Assembly: GCF_003097495.1 (NCBI RefSeq) | Contig: NZ_QEOP01000001.1 | Span: forward strand, 434,001-498,000 | Length of the DNA stretch: 64,000 bases | Origin: Amnibacterium flavum | Lineage (GTDB): Bacteria > Actinomycetota > Actinomycetes > Actinomycetales > Microbacteriaceae | Direction of reading: 5' to 3' | Shown: positions 1-8,151 of the stretch, one piece after another | Layout of the letters: the number at the start of each line of letters is the position of its first letter | Position numbering within the stretch: the stretch's first letter is position 1 | Notes under the pieces: model-generated | What the model was told of the DNA's origin: nothing | What the model saw: only the letters and a program-made list of their open reading frames with translations | Databases searched by the model: none | Translations under genes and position numbers: made by a program

Positions 1-5
1 GTCAT
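1..5 (-). CDS. Second sugar ABC permease, start codon only (cut by window edge)
   Basis: An ATG on the minus strand at 5-3 overlaps the TGA stop of the upstream permease at 4-2, the usual coupling seen between the two permease genes of a CUT1-type sugar importer. Only the start codon and two further bases are in the window, so the identity is inferred from operon logic and not from its own sequence. Confidence 0.4.
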
Positions 6-1018
6 GGGGTCTTCCCCTTCTCAGTCAGCGCACCATCGGTGTCGCGCCGCAGGACGAATCGCTGGTAGACGAGGGCGACGGCCAGCGAGATGAGGAACAG
101 CACCACGGCGACGGCGTTGCCATAGCCGTAGTTGCCGGCGTTGCGCCCGTTGGTCACCAGATAGGTGGCCATCGTCGAGGTGCCCGCCGTCGAGGAGACG
201 TACTGACCCCAGATGATGTAGACGAGATCGAAGAGCTGAAGCGCCCCGATGATCGACAGGAACGCCCAGATGCGCAGCGTCGGCGCGAGGAGGGGGAGCG
301 TGATCCTCCGCTGGATCTGCCAGTAGGAGGCGCCGTCGATGGCCGCCGCCTCTGACAGCTCCTCGGGGATGCCCTGCAGGCCGGCGAGGAACAGGATCAC
401 CGCGAACCCGACGTACTTCCAGGTGATGATCACCATGAGCGACCAGATCGCGATGTCCGGATTCGACAGCCAGTCCTGTGTGAGCGAGCCGAGACCGACC
501 TTGTCGAGCAGCCCGTTCACGGCGCCGTTCGTCTGGAGCATGAGGCTCCACCCGGTGCCGACGACGACCTCGGAGATGACGTAGGGCACGAAGATGAGCA
601 CACGGATGACGGACTGGCCGCGCAGCTTGCGGTTCAGTAGAAGCGCCAACAGGATCGCGGCCGGCCCCTGGAGCACCAGGGACAGCACGACGATGATGCC
701 GTTGTGCTGGACCGCCGCGATGAACGTGGGGTCCTGGATGATCGTGAGGTAGTTCTTGAACCCCACGAAGTCGGTGGGGATCCCGTAGCCCTGCCAGCTG
801 AAGAAGCCGTAGTAGGCCGCCATGACGACGGGGAAGATGACGAAGCCCAGGAAGACGATGAGGGCGGGGCCCGTGAGCAGAGCGATCTCGAGCCGTCCGC
901 GCCAGTCGGTCTTCCGACGGCGGGGTGCCGGGGGCGGCGTCACAGCAACGCCGCCCCCGGCTGTTCCGAGATCAGTCTGCGAAGGGTTCTGCAGGGCAGG
1001 ACTCTCGCGTACTGACAC
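2..1018 (-). CDS. Carbohydrate ABC transporter permease (MalF/UgpA type)
   Basis: Integral membrane subunit of a CUT1-family sugar importer of about 338 residues. A basic N-terminus (PRRRKTDW) is followed by about six hydrophobic segments, the first being IALLTGPALIVFLGFVIF. The cytoplasmic loop that docks on the ATPase is visible as EAAAIDGASYWQIQRRITLPLL. GTG at 1018 is chosen because it follows the binding-protein stop by 11 bases with GAGGGAAA just upstream; a later GTG before TPPPAP is possible. It lies downstream of the binding-protein gene and is coupled to a second permease at the window edge. No ATPase gene is seen; such systems often share a housekeeping MsmK-like ATPase. The sugar cannot be told from the sequence. 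Confidence 0.9.
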   Translation of the reverse strand: MSVRESPALQNPSQTDLGTAGGGVAVTPPPAPRRRKTDWRGRLEIALLTGPALIVFLGFVIFPVVMAAYYGFFSWQGYGIPTDFVGFKNYLTIIQDPTFIAAVQHNGIIVVLSLVLQGPAAILLALLLNRKLRGQSVIRVLIFVPYVISEVVVGTGWSLMLQTNGAVNGLLDKVGLGSLTQDWLSNPDIAIWSLMVIITWKYVGFAVILFLAGLQGIPEELSEAAAIDGASYWQIQRRITLPLLAPTLRIWAFLSIIGALQLFDLVYIIWGQYVSSTAGTSTMATYLVTNGRNAGNYGYGNAVAVVLFLISLAVALVYQRFVLRRDTDGALTEKGKTP

Positions 1019-1029
1019 TTTCCCTCGAC

Positions 1030-2316
1030 CTACGCCTTCGCTGCTGCAGCGTTGACGGCCTCGACGAGCTCCTCGGGGCCGCCCTTGCCTGCGAGCAGGT
1101 CGACGACTCCGACGTTCAGCGCGTTGCCGACGTTCAGTCCGTAGACCGTGTCGAGCCACTGCGACACGTACGGAGCTGCGTTGTAGGCCTCGAGGATCTG
1201 CTTCAGGTACGGCTCGGTGACCGCCTCCTGAGCGACGGTGTTGACGGGCGGAGCGTTGAACGCGGCGTAGTACTCCTTCTGGACATCGGCCGTGCCGATG
1301 TAGTTGAGGAAGTCGACGCACTCGGGCGGAGCCGAGGCGGAGCACGAGTAGCCGTCGACGCCGCCGAGGATGGAGCCGGGCTCACCCTCTCCGCCGGGGA
1401 TCTCCGGGAAGGGGAACCAGGCGAGGTCGGGGAGGGGCTTCTCGTCGGGGGTCAGCGAGGCGATCACTCCCGGATCCCAGGCGCCCATGAGCTCCATGCC
1501 GGCCTGGTGGTTGGCGAGCAGACCCGCCGAGCTGCCGGCGCCCTGCTGCGCGGAGGTCGTCAGGAAGCCCTCGTTGAACGGCTCGGTGTCGGAGAAGGCC
1601 TGCAGGTCCTCGCCCGCCTTGATCCAGCACTCGTCGGTGAACTCCATGTTGTCCGCCGCGTCGGCGAGCGTCTCGGGGCTGCACTCGCGGAGGGCGAAGA
1701 AGTAGTACCAGTGCGCGGCCGGCCAGGCGTCCTTCGCACCGAGGGCAACGGGCTGGACGCCCGAGTCCTTGAGCTTCTGCACCGCGTCGTCGAGTTCGTC
1801 GATCGTCGTCGGGTTGGCGGTGATCCCCGCCGCGTCGAAGAGGTCCTGGCTGTAGAACAGGCCGCCGGGGAGCACGGCGACCGGCATCGCGTAGAGCTTG
1901 TCGTCGAGCGTGTTCGCGGAGAACGATCCCTCGGGGATCTCGCTGGTCACCTCGTCGGACACCTTGCCGGTGAGGTCCATGACCTGGCCTGCGGCCACCA
2001 TCGCCGCCATCTTGCCTCCGCCGCGCTGCAGGAAGATGTCCGGGGCGTCACCCGAGTTCAGTGCGGTCTGCAGCTTGCCGTCGAGGTCCTCGTTCTGAAT
2101 GGACTGGACATCGATCGTGACGCCGGGGTTGGCCTTCTCGAAGTCCGCGGCGGTCTTCTTCCAGAACGCCTGACCGGCACCCGTCGTCGAGTTCTGCCAG
2201 AGCGTCATCGACACTCCGTCACCCGAATCGCCCGAGCCTCCGCCGGCACATGCGCTGAGCATCAGCGCCCCGACTGCAAGGGTCGCTGCCCCTGCGAGAA
2301 CCTTTCTAACCTTCAT
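1030..2316 (-). CDS. Extracellular sugar-binding lipoprotein of ABC importer
   Basis: Substrate-binding protein of the CUT1 importer, 428 residues. A lipoprotein signal with lipobox LSAC puts the lipidated Cys at residue 23, followed by a Gly/Ser linker. The mature part has the family 1 solute-binding layout (MTLWQNSTTGAG near the start, then FEKANPGVTIDVQSI). ATG at 2316 is preferred over an upstream TTG at 2325 because it starts directly with the basic MKVRK signal region and has GAGACAGG about nine bases upstream. It is the first gene of the importer operon and is divergent from a LacI repressor, so sugar-dependent derepression is likely. No ligand can be assigned; a disaccharide or oligosaccharide is typical for the family. 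Confidence 0.92.
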   Translation of the reverse strand: MKVRKVLAGAATLAVGALMLSACAGGGSGDSGDGVSMTLWQNSTTGAGQAFWKKTAADFEKANPGVTIDVQSIQNEDLDGKLQTALNSGDAPDIFLQRGGGKMAAMVAAGQVMDLTGKVSDEVTSEIPEGSFSANTLDDKLYAMPVAVLPGGLFYSQDLFDAAGITANPTTIDELDDAVQKLKDSGVQPVALGAKDAWPAAHWYYFFALRECSPETLADAADNMEFTDECWIKAGEDLQAFSDTEPFNEGFLTTSAQQGAGSSAGLLANHQAGMELMGAWDPGVIASLTPDEKPLPDLAWFPFPEIPGGEGEPGSILGGVDGYSCSASAPPECVDFLNYIGTADVQKEYYAAFNAPPVNTVAQEAVTEPYLKQILEAYNAAPYVSQWLDTVYGLNVGNALNVGVVDLLAGKGGPEELVEAVNAAAAKA

Positions 2317-2537
2317 TGGTTCCAACCTGTCTCTTCGTTGAGTAGCGCTCCGCGGGGGCGAAGCATCTGGTGTTTCCCGCCCGGCGAGGGCGGTGCTGTG
2401 GCGAAGGTCTCCGCCTCATGGCCGCATCAGCCGAGTCTCGACGCACCTTCGGAGCGGCTGCCGGCAGCGAAGAGAGCGCGCGGTAGCCAATCGAGTACAA
2501 CGTCGTAAACCCGAATGAAATCACGGATGCGAGTAAT

Positions 2538-2598
2538 GGTGAGCGCTCCCACCGGCACTGTCAAACGTTTTCGAAATCCTTTTCGGAAAACGGTTACG
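2538..2598. promoter_or_regulatory. Three LacI-family operator-like palindromes and LacI-gene promoter
   Basis: Site 1 (2538-2551, GGTGAGCGCTCCCA) matches 12 of 14 bases of the operator TGGGAGCGCTCCCA known for CebR-type LacI proteins. Site 2 (2560-2573, GTCAAACGTTTTCG) and site 3 (2585-2598, GGAAAACGGTTACG) match 7 and 8 of the 10 fixed bases of the general LacI-family pattern TGNAANCGNTTNCA. Centres are 22 and 25 bp apart. TACGAT at 2595-2600 could be a -10 box 7 bases before the LacI ATG at 2608, with TCGAAA at 2571-2576 as a -35. Sites 2 and 3 would then cover this promoter, which suggests autoregulation as well as control of the divergent importer. Confidence 0.6.
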
Positions 2599-2607
2599 AT
2601 GGCGCCC

Positions 2608-3612
2608 ATGACCCGCCGACCGACCATCAGCGATGTCGCGGCCGCCGCCGGCGTCTCGATCGCGACAGTCTCGAAAGCGGTCAACGGTCGCTACGGCATC
2701 TCGAGCGAGACGTCGCAACGAGTGCTGCAGGTGGTGGCCGAGATGGGGTACGAATCCAGCCTCGTCGCCAGCAGCATGCGCTCGCGGCGCACCGGGGTGA
2801 TCGGTGTGCTCGTGGCCGACTTCGAGCCCTTCAGCGCCGAGATCATGAAGGGAGTCGGCATCGGGCTGCGAGACTCCAGCTACGACCTCCTCGCCTACGC
2901 CGGCTCACGTCAGGGGGACAGCGAGGGGTGGGAGCGTCGCTCCCTCAGCCGCCTCAGCGGCACCCTGATCGACGGGGCGATCGTCGTCACCCCCACCGTC
3001 GTGACGACGTCGGCCGAGGTGCCGATCGTCGTGATCGAGCCCCACACCGGGCACGCCGACAACCCGACGATCGAGTCCGACAGCTTCGGCGGCGCACTGC
3101 AGGCCACCCGCTACCTCGTCGAGCTCGGACACACCCGGATCGGATTCCTCGGCGGACGACCCGACCTGCGTTCCGACGGTCTGCGCGACGCCGGGTATCG
3201 ACGCGGCCTCGCCGAGGCGGGCATCCCCTACGACCCTCGGCTGGTTCGCAGCGGTTTCTACCAGGAGGCCGCCGCCCGCGGCCCGGCCGTCTCGCTTCTG
3301 ACGCTCCCGCAGCGGCCGACGGCGGTCTTCGCCGCGAACGACCTGTCGGCGATCGCGATCGTGAAGGTCGCCACCGAACTCGGGATCGATGTGCCGCGGG
3401 ACCTGTCCGTCATCGGGTTCGACGACATCCCCGAGGCCTCGCAGATGAACCCGCCGCTCAGCACGATCCGCCAGCCGATGCAGAAGCTCGGAGGTGCCGC
3501 CGCGGGTCTGCTGCTGGCCCTGATGGCGGGCGAGTCGCCCGAGGCGACGAGGATCCGGTTGCCCACCCGACTGGTCAAGCGGGCGACGACGGCGCCGCCG
3601 CGGCGGGCGTGA
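2608..3612 (+). CDS. LacI-family transcriptional repressor
   Basis: DNA-binding sugar-responsive regulator of 334 residues. The N-terminal helix-turn-helix reads PTISDVAAAAGVSIATVSKA, followed by a hinge (SLVASSMRSRRTG) in which the usual minor-groove Leu position appears to be Met. The rest is a periplasmic-binding-protein-like sensor domain ending in the family pattern SVIGFDDIPEASQMNPPLST. ATG 2608 is chosen over ATG 2599 because homologues begin close to the HTH and because a -10-like box lies 7 bases upstream, suggesting a leaderless message. It is divergent from the importer operon and very likely controls it and itself through the operators at 2538-2598. Confidence 0.92.
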   Translation: MTRRPTISDVAAAAGVSIATVSKAVNGRYGISSETSQRVLQVVAEMGYESSLVASSMRSRRTGVIGVLVADFEPFSAEIMKGVGIGLRDSSYDLLAYAGSRQGDSEGWERRSLSRLSGTLIDGAIVVTPTVVTTSAEVPIVVIEPHTGHADNPTIESDSFGGALQATRYLVELGHTRIGFLGGRPDLRSDGLRDAGYRRGLAEAGIPYDPRLVRSGFYQEAAARGPAVSLLTLPQRPTAVFAANDLSAIAIVKVATELGIDVPRDLSVIGFDDIPEASQMNPPLSTIRQPMQKLGGAAAGLLLALMAGESPEATRIRLPTRLVKRATTAPPRRA

Positions 3613-3647
3613 GGCTGCATTCCGGTACGGGAATATCCGCGGTGTAG

Positions 3648-3796
3648 CGCTTCGACGGGCTCAGCGGGCGGCCTGGCGCGTAGGTCCACGACCCCGCCCA
3701 CTGAGCGCAGCGACGTGAAGGCCGCACCAGCGACGCCTGCTGAGCCCGTCGAAGCGAAGATCACCGCCCGCCCACTGAGCGGAGCGAAGTGAAGGA
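3648..3796. repeat. Cluster of degenerate palindromic repeat arms (family A)
   Basis: Between the convergent LacI and purM genes lie repeated arms of one element family: CTTCGACGGGCTCAGCGGGC (about 3650), CCGCCCACTGAGCGCAGCGA (about 3694), CTGAGCCCGTCGAAGCG (about 3741) and CCGCCCACTGAGCGGAGCGA (about 3770). Arms beginning CCGCCCAYTGAGC are inverted relative to those ending GCTCAGCGGGCGG, so the region can fold into hairpins and could act as a two-way terminator. The same family is tandemly repeated at 37398-37658 and has a half copy at 61679-61700. Confidence 0.75.
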
Positions 3797-3808
3797 CCTC
3801 GCGAACCC

Positions 3809-4909
3809 TCAGCCCGCGTAGGCCCCGACGAGCCTGACGGCTCCCCCGTCGACGCCCTTGGCGCCCTGCTCGAACGCGGCGAGGTCGCGAGCTCCCGAGC
3901 CGACGAACCCGACTTCCCAGGACTCGATGCCGAGGGTTGCGAGCGTCGCCGCGACCGCGCCGGCCACTTCGGGATCGACGACGGCGAACATGCCGACACC
4001 GAGGTTCCAGGTCTCCTCGTGGTCGGTCACCGAGGTGCGCGAGATCGAGCTGAGCACCTGGAAGACGGAGGGCGGCGTCCAGGTCGATCGGTCGACCTCG
4101 GCCCAGGTGCCGTGCGGAAGCACGCGGGCCAGGTTCGCCGCGATTCCTCCGCCGGTGACGTGGCTGAAGGCGTGGACCGCGTCGGCCGCGATCGGGTCGT
4201 TGAGCAGCTTGAGGAGCGCCGCCGTGTAGAGCCGAGTGGGCTCGAGCAGCGCCAGCCCGACGGGACCACCGAACTCGTCGAGGTCGTCGGTGTATCCGAT
4301 GCCGGCGTCGGAGAGGATCTTGCGGACAAGCGAGAAACCGTTGCTGTGCAGACCCGACGAGGCCATCGCGATGATCGCGTCGCCCTCGCGGACCTTCTGC
4401 GGGCCGAGCAGGCGGTCGGCCTCGACGACGCCGACGGCAGCGCCGGCCAGGTCGTACTCATCCGCGCCCAGTAGGCCGGGGTGCTCGGCTGTCTCGCCGC
4501 CGACTAGCGCTGTCCCGGTCGCCTCGCAGGCGCGCGCGACTCCGCCGACGATCTCGGCGATGCGTTCGGGAACGAGCTTGCCGCAGGCGATGTAGTCGGT
4601 GAGGAACAGGGGCTTGGCGCCGACGACGACGATGTCGTCGACGATCATGCCGACGAGGTCCTGCCCGACGGTGTCGTGCTTGTCGAACGCCTGCGCGATG
4701 GCGACCTTCGTTCCGACGCCGTCGGTGCCTGACGCGAGAAGCGGCTTGCGGTAGCCGAGCAGTGCTGTGGCGTCGAAGAGTCCGGCGAATCCGCCCACTC
4801 CGCCGAGCACTTCGGGGCCGTGGGTGCGGGCGACCGCGGCCTTCATGAGTTCGACCGCGCGGTCACCGGCGGCGGTGTCGACACCGGCCTCTGCGTAGCT
4901 GTTCGCCAT
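3809..4909 (-). CDS. purM: Phosphoribosylformylglycinamidine cyclo-ligase
   Basis: Cytosolic AIR synthetase, the fifth step of purine synthesis: ATP-dependent ring closure of FGAM to AIR. It has 366 residues, normal for the family. The N-terminus YAEAGVDTAAGDRAVELMK and the segments GGFAGLFD, DGVGTKV, MIVDDIVVVGAKPLFLTDYI and GGETAEHPG are typical PurM motifs. ATG 4909 matches usual family N-termini; an upstream ATG at 4948 would add 13 residues rich in Ala/Ser that homologues lack. It is divergent from purF with about 90 bases between starts, an unusual orientation since the two often run in tandem. Confidence 0.95.
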   Translation of the reverse strand: MANSYAEAGVDTAAGDRAVELMKAAVARTHGPEVLGGVGGFAGLFDATALLGYRKPLLASGTDGVGTKVAIAQAFDKHDTVGQDLVGMIVDDIVVVGAKPLFLTDYIACGKLVPERIAEIVGGVARACEATGTALVGGETAEHPGLLGADEYDLAGAAVGVVEADRLLGPQKVREGDAIIAMASSGLHSNGFSLVRKILSDAGIGYTDDLDEFGGPVGLALLEPTRLYTAALLKLLNDPIAADAVHAFSHVTGGGIAANLARVLPHGTWAEVDRSTWTPPSVFQVLSSISRTSVTDHEETWNLGVGMFAVVDPEVAGAVAATLATLGIESWEVGFVGSGARDLAAFEQGAKGVDGGAVRLVGAYAG

Positions 4910-4972
4910 CGGCTGTGGGCTCCAATCGCCGGAGGCCGCCCGGGCCATGGCAGACTTGCTCGGTAAGCCACC

Positions 4973-4982
4973 ACTCTACGGT
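4973..4982. promoter_or_regulatory. Possible overlapping divergent -10 boxes for purM and purF
   Basis: TACGGT at 4977-4982 could be the -10 box of purF (start 5000), and on the other strand TAGAGT (4978-4973) could be that of purM. The two would share two bases, so polymerase could not occupy both at once. No convincing -35 boxes are seen, so this is tentative. Confidence 0.3.
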
Positions 4983-4999
4983 CTGGAGCACCCGGCTCA

Positions 5000-6457
5000 A
5001 TGTGCGGCATCGTCGGCATCGTCTCGTCCGAGCCCGTCAACCAAATGGTGTACGACTCTCTTCTCCTGCTGCAGCATCGCGGCCAGGATTCGACGGGTAT
5101 CGCCACGGTTGAGGGCAGCACTCTCCACATGGTCAAGGCCAAGGGGCAGGTGCGCGAGGCCTACCGCACGCGCGACATGCGCTCGCTGCCCGGGACTCTC
5201 GGCCTCGGCCACGTGCGCTACGCCACGAAGGGGTCCGCGTCGAACGACGAGGAGACGCAGCCGTTCTACGTGAACGCGCCGTACGGCATCGTGCTGGTGC
5301 ACAACGGCAACCTCACCAACACGCGCGAGCTGACCGATGAGCTGTACCGCATCGATCGGCGCCACCTCAACACGTCGAGCGACACCGAGCTGCTTATCAA
5401 CATCCTCGCCAACGAGCTGCAGTCGCAGATCGGTCCCGGCGAGCTCGATCCCGATCAGCTATTTACCGCGGTGTCGCGGGTTCACGAGCGGGTGGAGGGG
5501 TCGTACGCGACCATCGCGCTGATCGCCGGCCACGGGCTGCTCGCCTTCCGCGACCCGTTCGGCATCCGGCCGCTCGTGCTGGGTCGCCGCGCGGGCGAGA
5601 GCGGCGGCGTCGACTGGATCGTGGCATCCGAGACGGTTGCGCTCGAGAGCCAGGGCTACGAGACCGTCCGCGAGGTCGATCCGGGCGAGGCGATCTTCAT
5701 CACCTCGGACGGCGAGTTGCTCAGCCGTCAGTGCGCGAAGAATCCGACGCTCATCCCGTGCTCGTTCGAGTACGTGTACCTGGCGCGTCCCGACTCGGTC
5801 ATGAACGGCATCTCGGTCTACGAGGCCCGTCTGCGTCTCGGCGACCGCCTCGCCGACACCGTCGCCGCGTACACGCCGATGGGCGACATCGACGTCGTCA
5901 TGCCCATCCCCGACTCGTCCCGCCCCGCGGCCATGCAGGTCGCGCAGAAGCTCGGCATCGAGTACCGCGAGGGGTTCTACAAGAACCGCTACGTGGGCCG
6001 CACGTTCATCATGCCCGGGCAGGCGCAGCGCAAGAAGAGCGTGCGTCAGAAGCTCAACGCGATGGGGACCGAGTTCAAGGGCAAGAACATCTTGATCGTC
6101 GACGACTCGATCGTGCGCGGCACGACGTCGAAGGAGATCGTCGACATGGCCCGCGCGGCCGGTGCGAACAAGGTCACCTTCAGTTCGGCTGCTCCCCCGG
6201 TGCGCTACCCGCACGTTTACGGCATCAACATGCCGAGCCGTCGCGAGCTCGTCGCATTCGACCGCAAGATCCCCGAGATCGCTCGCGAGATCGGCTCGGA
6301 CTACCTGATCTATCAGGAGATCGCCGACATGGAGGCCGCCATCCTCGAGGGCTCGTCGGTGTCACGCCTGGAGAAGAGCTGCTTCGACGGCGACTACGTC
6401 ACCGGCTCCGTCAGCGAGGAGTACCTCCGCTGGGTGGAGGCCACCCAGCTCAGCTGA
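5000..6457 (+). CDS. purF: Amidophosphoribosyltransferase
   Basis: First committed enzyme of purine synthesis, making phosphoribosylamine from PRPP and glutamine. It has 485 residues. The N-terminus is MCGIVGIV, so Cys2 becomes the catalytic N-terminal nucleophile after Met removal, with no propeptide; this fixes the start. The glutaminase domain includes GHVRYATKG and PYGIVLVHNGN. The C-terminal phosphoribosyltransferase domain has the PRPP loop ILIVDDSIVRGTTS. A GGAG sequence lies about 12 bases upstream of the start. Its stop overlaps the stop end of the next, convergent gene by 8 bases. Confidence 0.97.
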   Translation: MCGIVGIVSSEPVNQMVYDSLLLLQHRGQDSTGIATVEGSTLHMVKAKGQVREAYRTRDMRSLPGTLGLGHVRYATKGSASNDEETQPFYVNAPYGIVLVHNGNLTNTRELTDELYRIDRRHLNTSSDTELLINILANELQSQIGPGELDPDQLFTAVSRVHERVEGSYATIALIAGHGLLAFRDPFGIRPLVLGRRAGESGGVDWIVASETVALESQGYETVREVDPGEAIFITSDGELLSRQCAKNPTLIPCSFEYVYLARPDSVMNGISVYEARLRLGDRLADTVAAYTPMGDIDVVMPIPDSSRPAAMQVAQKLGIEYREGFYKNRYVGRTFIMPGQAQRKKSVRQKLNAMGTEFKGKNILIVDDSIVRGTTSKEIVDMARAAGANKVTFSSAAPPVRYPHVYGINMPSRRELVAFDRKIPEIAREIGSDYLIYQEIADMEAAILEGSSVSRLEKSCFDGDYVTGSVSEEYLRWVEATQLS

Positions 6458-7094
6458 CCTGGTCCCGCGCTGTCCGGACCCTCGACACGGCATCGACGAA
6501 CGCGTCGGGCGCCCGGCGCAGAAGAAATCCGGAACGGACGTCGAGTCCGAGCTCGAATGTGCTCTGGTCGACGTGGCCGATGCGCAGAACCGCACCGGAC
6601 GCGGGCCCGAGTCTGGCGACAGCGTTCGAGAGAACGGGTGCCACCGCAACGTGGGAGATCTGGTCCCACGGGATGGTGGTGATGACCTCGTCGGATCTGA
6701 CCACCCTCCTGAACTCCACTCCGCGGTCGGTCAGAGCGACGAGTCCGATCGTGAAACTCGAGATGCTCGACCCGCTCGACAACGGGTCGTCCTTCAAGAA
6801 CTTCGTGAGACCCGGGACTGCGTTCACCACCCATGCTGCATGGATTCCCGGCGACCTCCGGAGGTCTCGGAGGCTCAGAGCCATCACCCCGAAGTAGCCG
6901 AGGTAGATCAGAACGATCACGGCCACGTTGATCAGCAGGAGGGCGGACTTCGGAAAGTCCTCGCTTTCGCGCAGTCCGAGGAACTGGAATACAAGTAACA
7001 CCACGGCGGCCACGGTGCTGACGATCGTGATCGTGAGCAGCCCGGGGTCGCGCCGGGGCGGCGGGTTGTACGAATCCAGGTCGGCGGGAGTCAT
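6450..7094 (-). CDS. Hypothetical protein with two N-terminal membrane segments
   Basis: Unrecognised protein of 214 residues. A proline-rich cytosolic start (NPPPRRDPG) is followed by two hydrophobic helices at about residues 19-41 and 50-73 and then a soluble domain of about 130 residues with a mixed beta-rich composition (FTIGLVALTDRGVEFRRVVR and ISHVAVAPVL), which resembles small PH-like membrane-associated domains but is not firmly assignable. GAGG lies upstream of the ATG. It converges on purF with an 8-base overlap and is divergent from the small membrane gene at 7205. Confidence 0.75.
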   Translation of the reverse strand: MTPADLDSYNPPPRRDPGLLTITIVSTVAAVVLLVFQFLGLRESEDFPKSALLLINVAVIVLIYLGYFGVMALSLRDLRRSPGIHAAWVVNAVPGLTKFLKDDPLSSGSSISSFTIGLVALTDRGVEFRRVVRSDEVITTIPWDQISHVAVAPVLSNAVARLGPASGAVLRIGHVDQSTFELGLDVRSGFLLRRAPDAFVDAVSRVRTARDQVS

Positions 7095-7204
7095 CGCCGC
7101 AACCTCATCGACGCGGGTCGACGAGGCCGCCCCGATCGGGCGAGTTCATCGCACCCACACCGCCTCGTGTGGCTGAGACGGATTTCGCGTCCTAGCCTCG
7201 TGCC

Positions 7205-7561
7205 ATGGAGGTCGCCGAAACGGTGTTCCCGTGGCTCAGCTGCGGCGTCGCCCTGTTCGCTGTTCTCGCGCTCCCGCTCTCGCTTCGCAAGCCGAACCGG
7301 CTGCGCGACCTGCAGTTGACCTTGAACGCCGAGCCCAACGGCTACGTGGTCTTCGGAGTGCTACTCGGTATCACCGCACTCGGATCGGCTCTGCTCGGAG
7401 TGGTGCTCGTCGGGAATGGCTTCGCCTACGCCTGGGGTATCTTCGCGATCGCCGCCGCGCAGCTGGTCGTGATCGGCCAATACATCGTCATCGCTCGGCT
7501 CCCGTTCCCGACCTTCCATGAGGACGAAGACCCGGAGACCGACGAGATTGCGCCAAAGTAG
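7205..7561 (+). CDS. Small three-helix membrane protein, unknown function
   Basis: Unrecognised protein of 118 residues with three predicted membrane helices: VFPWLSCGVALFAVLALPL, VVFGVLLGITALGSALLGVV and WGIFAIAAAQLVVIGQYIVI. It ends in an acidic tail (EDEDPETDE). There is no ribosome site before the ATG; instead TAGCCT lies at 7193-7198, exactly six bases upstream, so the mRNA is probably leaderless. Confidence 0.7.
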   Translation: MEVAETVFPWLSCGVALFAVLALPLSLRKPNRLRDLQLTLNAEPNGYVVFGVLLGITALGSALLGVVLVGNGFAYAWGIFAIAAAQLVVIGQYIVIARLPFPTFHEDEDPETDEIAPK

Positions 7562-7638
7562 GGCGCCCACTCCGCCTTCGTCGCCTGCTGCCCCGGTGAT
7601 GTGACCCGCGAGGCGCGGGCTCTGTCGACAATCAAGGC

Positions 7639-8052
7639 ATGACCGATCCCAGAGAGCCAGCTCCGACCAGAGACGCTCGGCAGGACGCCGTCTCCATCCC
7701 CGACGTGCTGGAAGGGTTGACCGCGTTCTGGTCGCAGCAGATCGTCGGCCAGGCCAACGAGACGCTGCTCAAGGTGGCGAAGGGCATAGGGTCCACCAAC
7801 TGGCACTCGCATGATGATCAGGACGAGACGTTCCTGGTCTTCGACGGCAGCCTCACAGTGCAGCTGCGCGATCGCGACGTCGTCCTCGGACCCGGCGACC
7901 TGTTCATCGTGCCTCGAGGAATCGAGCACTGCCCGACCGCGGATCTGGAGACCCGTTTCCTCATCCTCGGCACGAGTATCACCTCCAACGCCGCGGGCGG
8001 TAAGCCCGATTGGAGCTACGGCGACTCGGGTCCCGACACCTCTCCGCGCTGA
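7639..8052 (+). CDS. Cupin-domain protein
   Basis: Small single-domain cupin of 137 residues. Motif 1 has metal ligands in WHSHDDQDETFLVFDG (H-x-H-x4-E), and motif 2 is PGDLFIVPRGIEHCP with a final His. A divalent metal is therefore likely. Such proteins are often mannose-6-phosphate-isomerase-like; the substrate is unknown. GACAAT six bases before the ATG and the absence of a ribosome site suggest a leaderless message. It stands alone, 77 bases after the preceding gene. Confidence 0.85.
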   Translation: MTDPREPAPTRDARQDAVSIPDVLEGLTAFWSQQIVGQANETLLKVAKGIGSTNWHSHDDQDETFLVFDGSLTVQLRDRDVVLGPGDLFIVPRGIEHCPTADLETRFLILGTSITSNAAGGKPDWSYGDSGPDTSPR

Positions 8053-8151
8053 CCTCTGCGCAGATCAAGAAGATGGTCGTCGGATCGCGCGACGTCCGCC
8101 GATTTCGACCCGGATCGGGCCCGATCTCCTCGATTCGTGTCGGAGGGCGGA

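Noticed and set aside
1019-1345. N-terminal extension of the permease frame into the binding-protein gene
   Set aside because: This part is Arg-rich shadow sequence antisense-free but overlapping the real upstream gene in another frame; homologues start at the basic segment before the first helix.
925-2508. 527-residue plus-strand frame over the sugar-binding-protein gene
   Set aside because: Antisense to a lipoprotein with clear signal and family motifs; no domain of its own.
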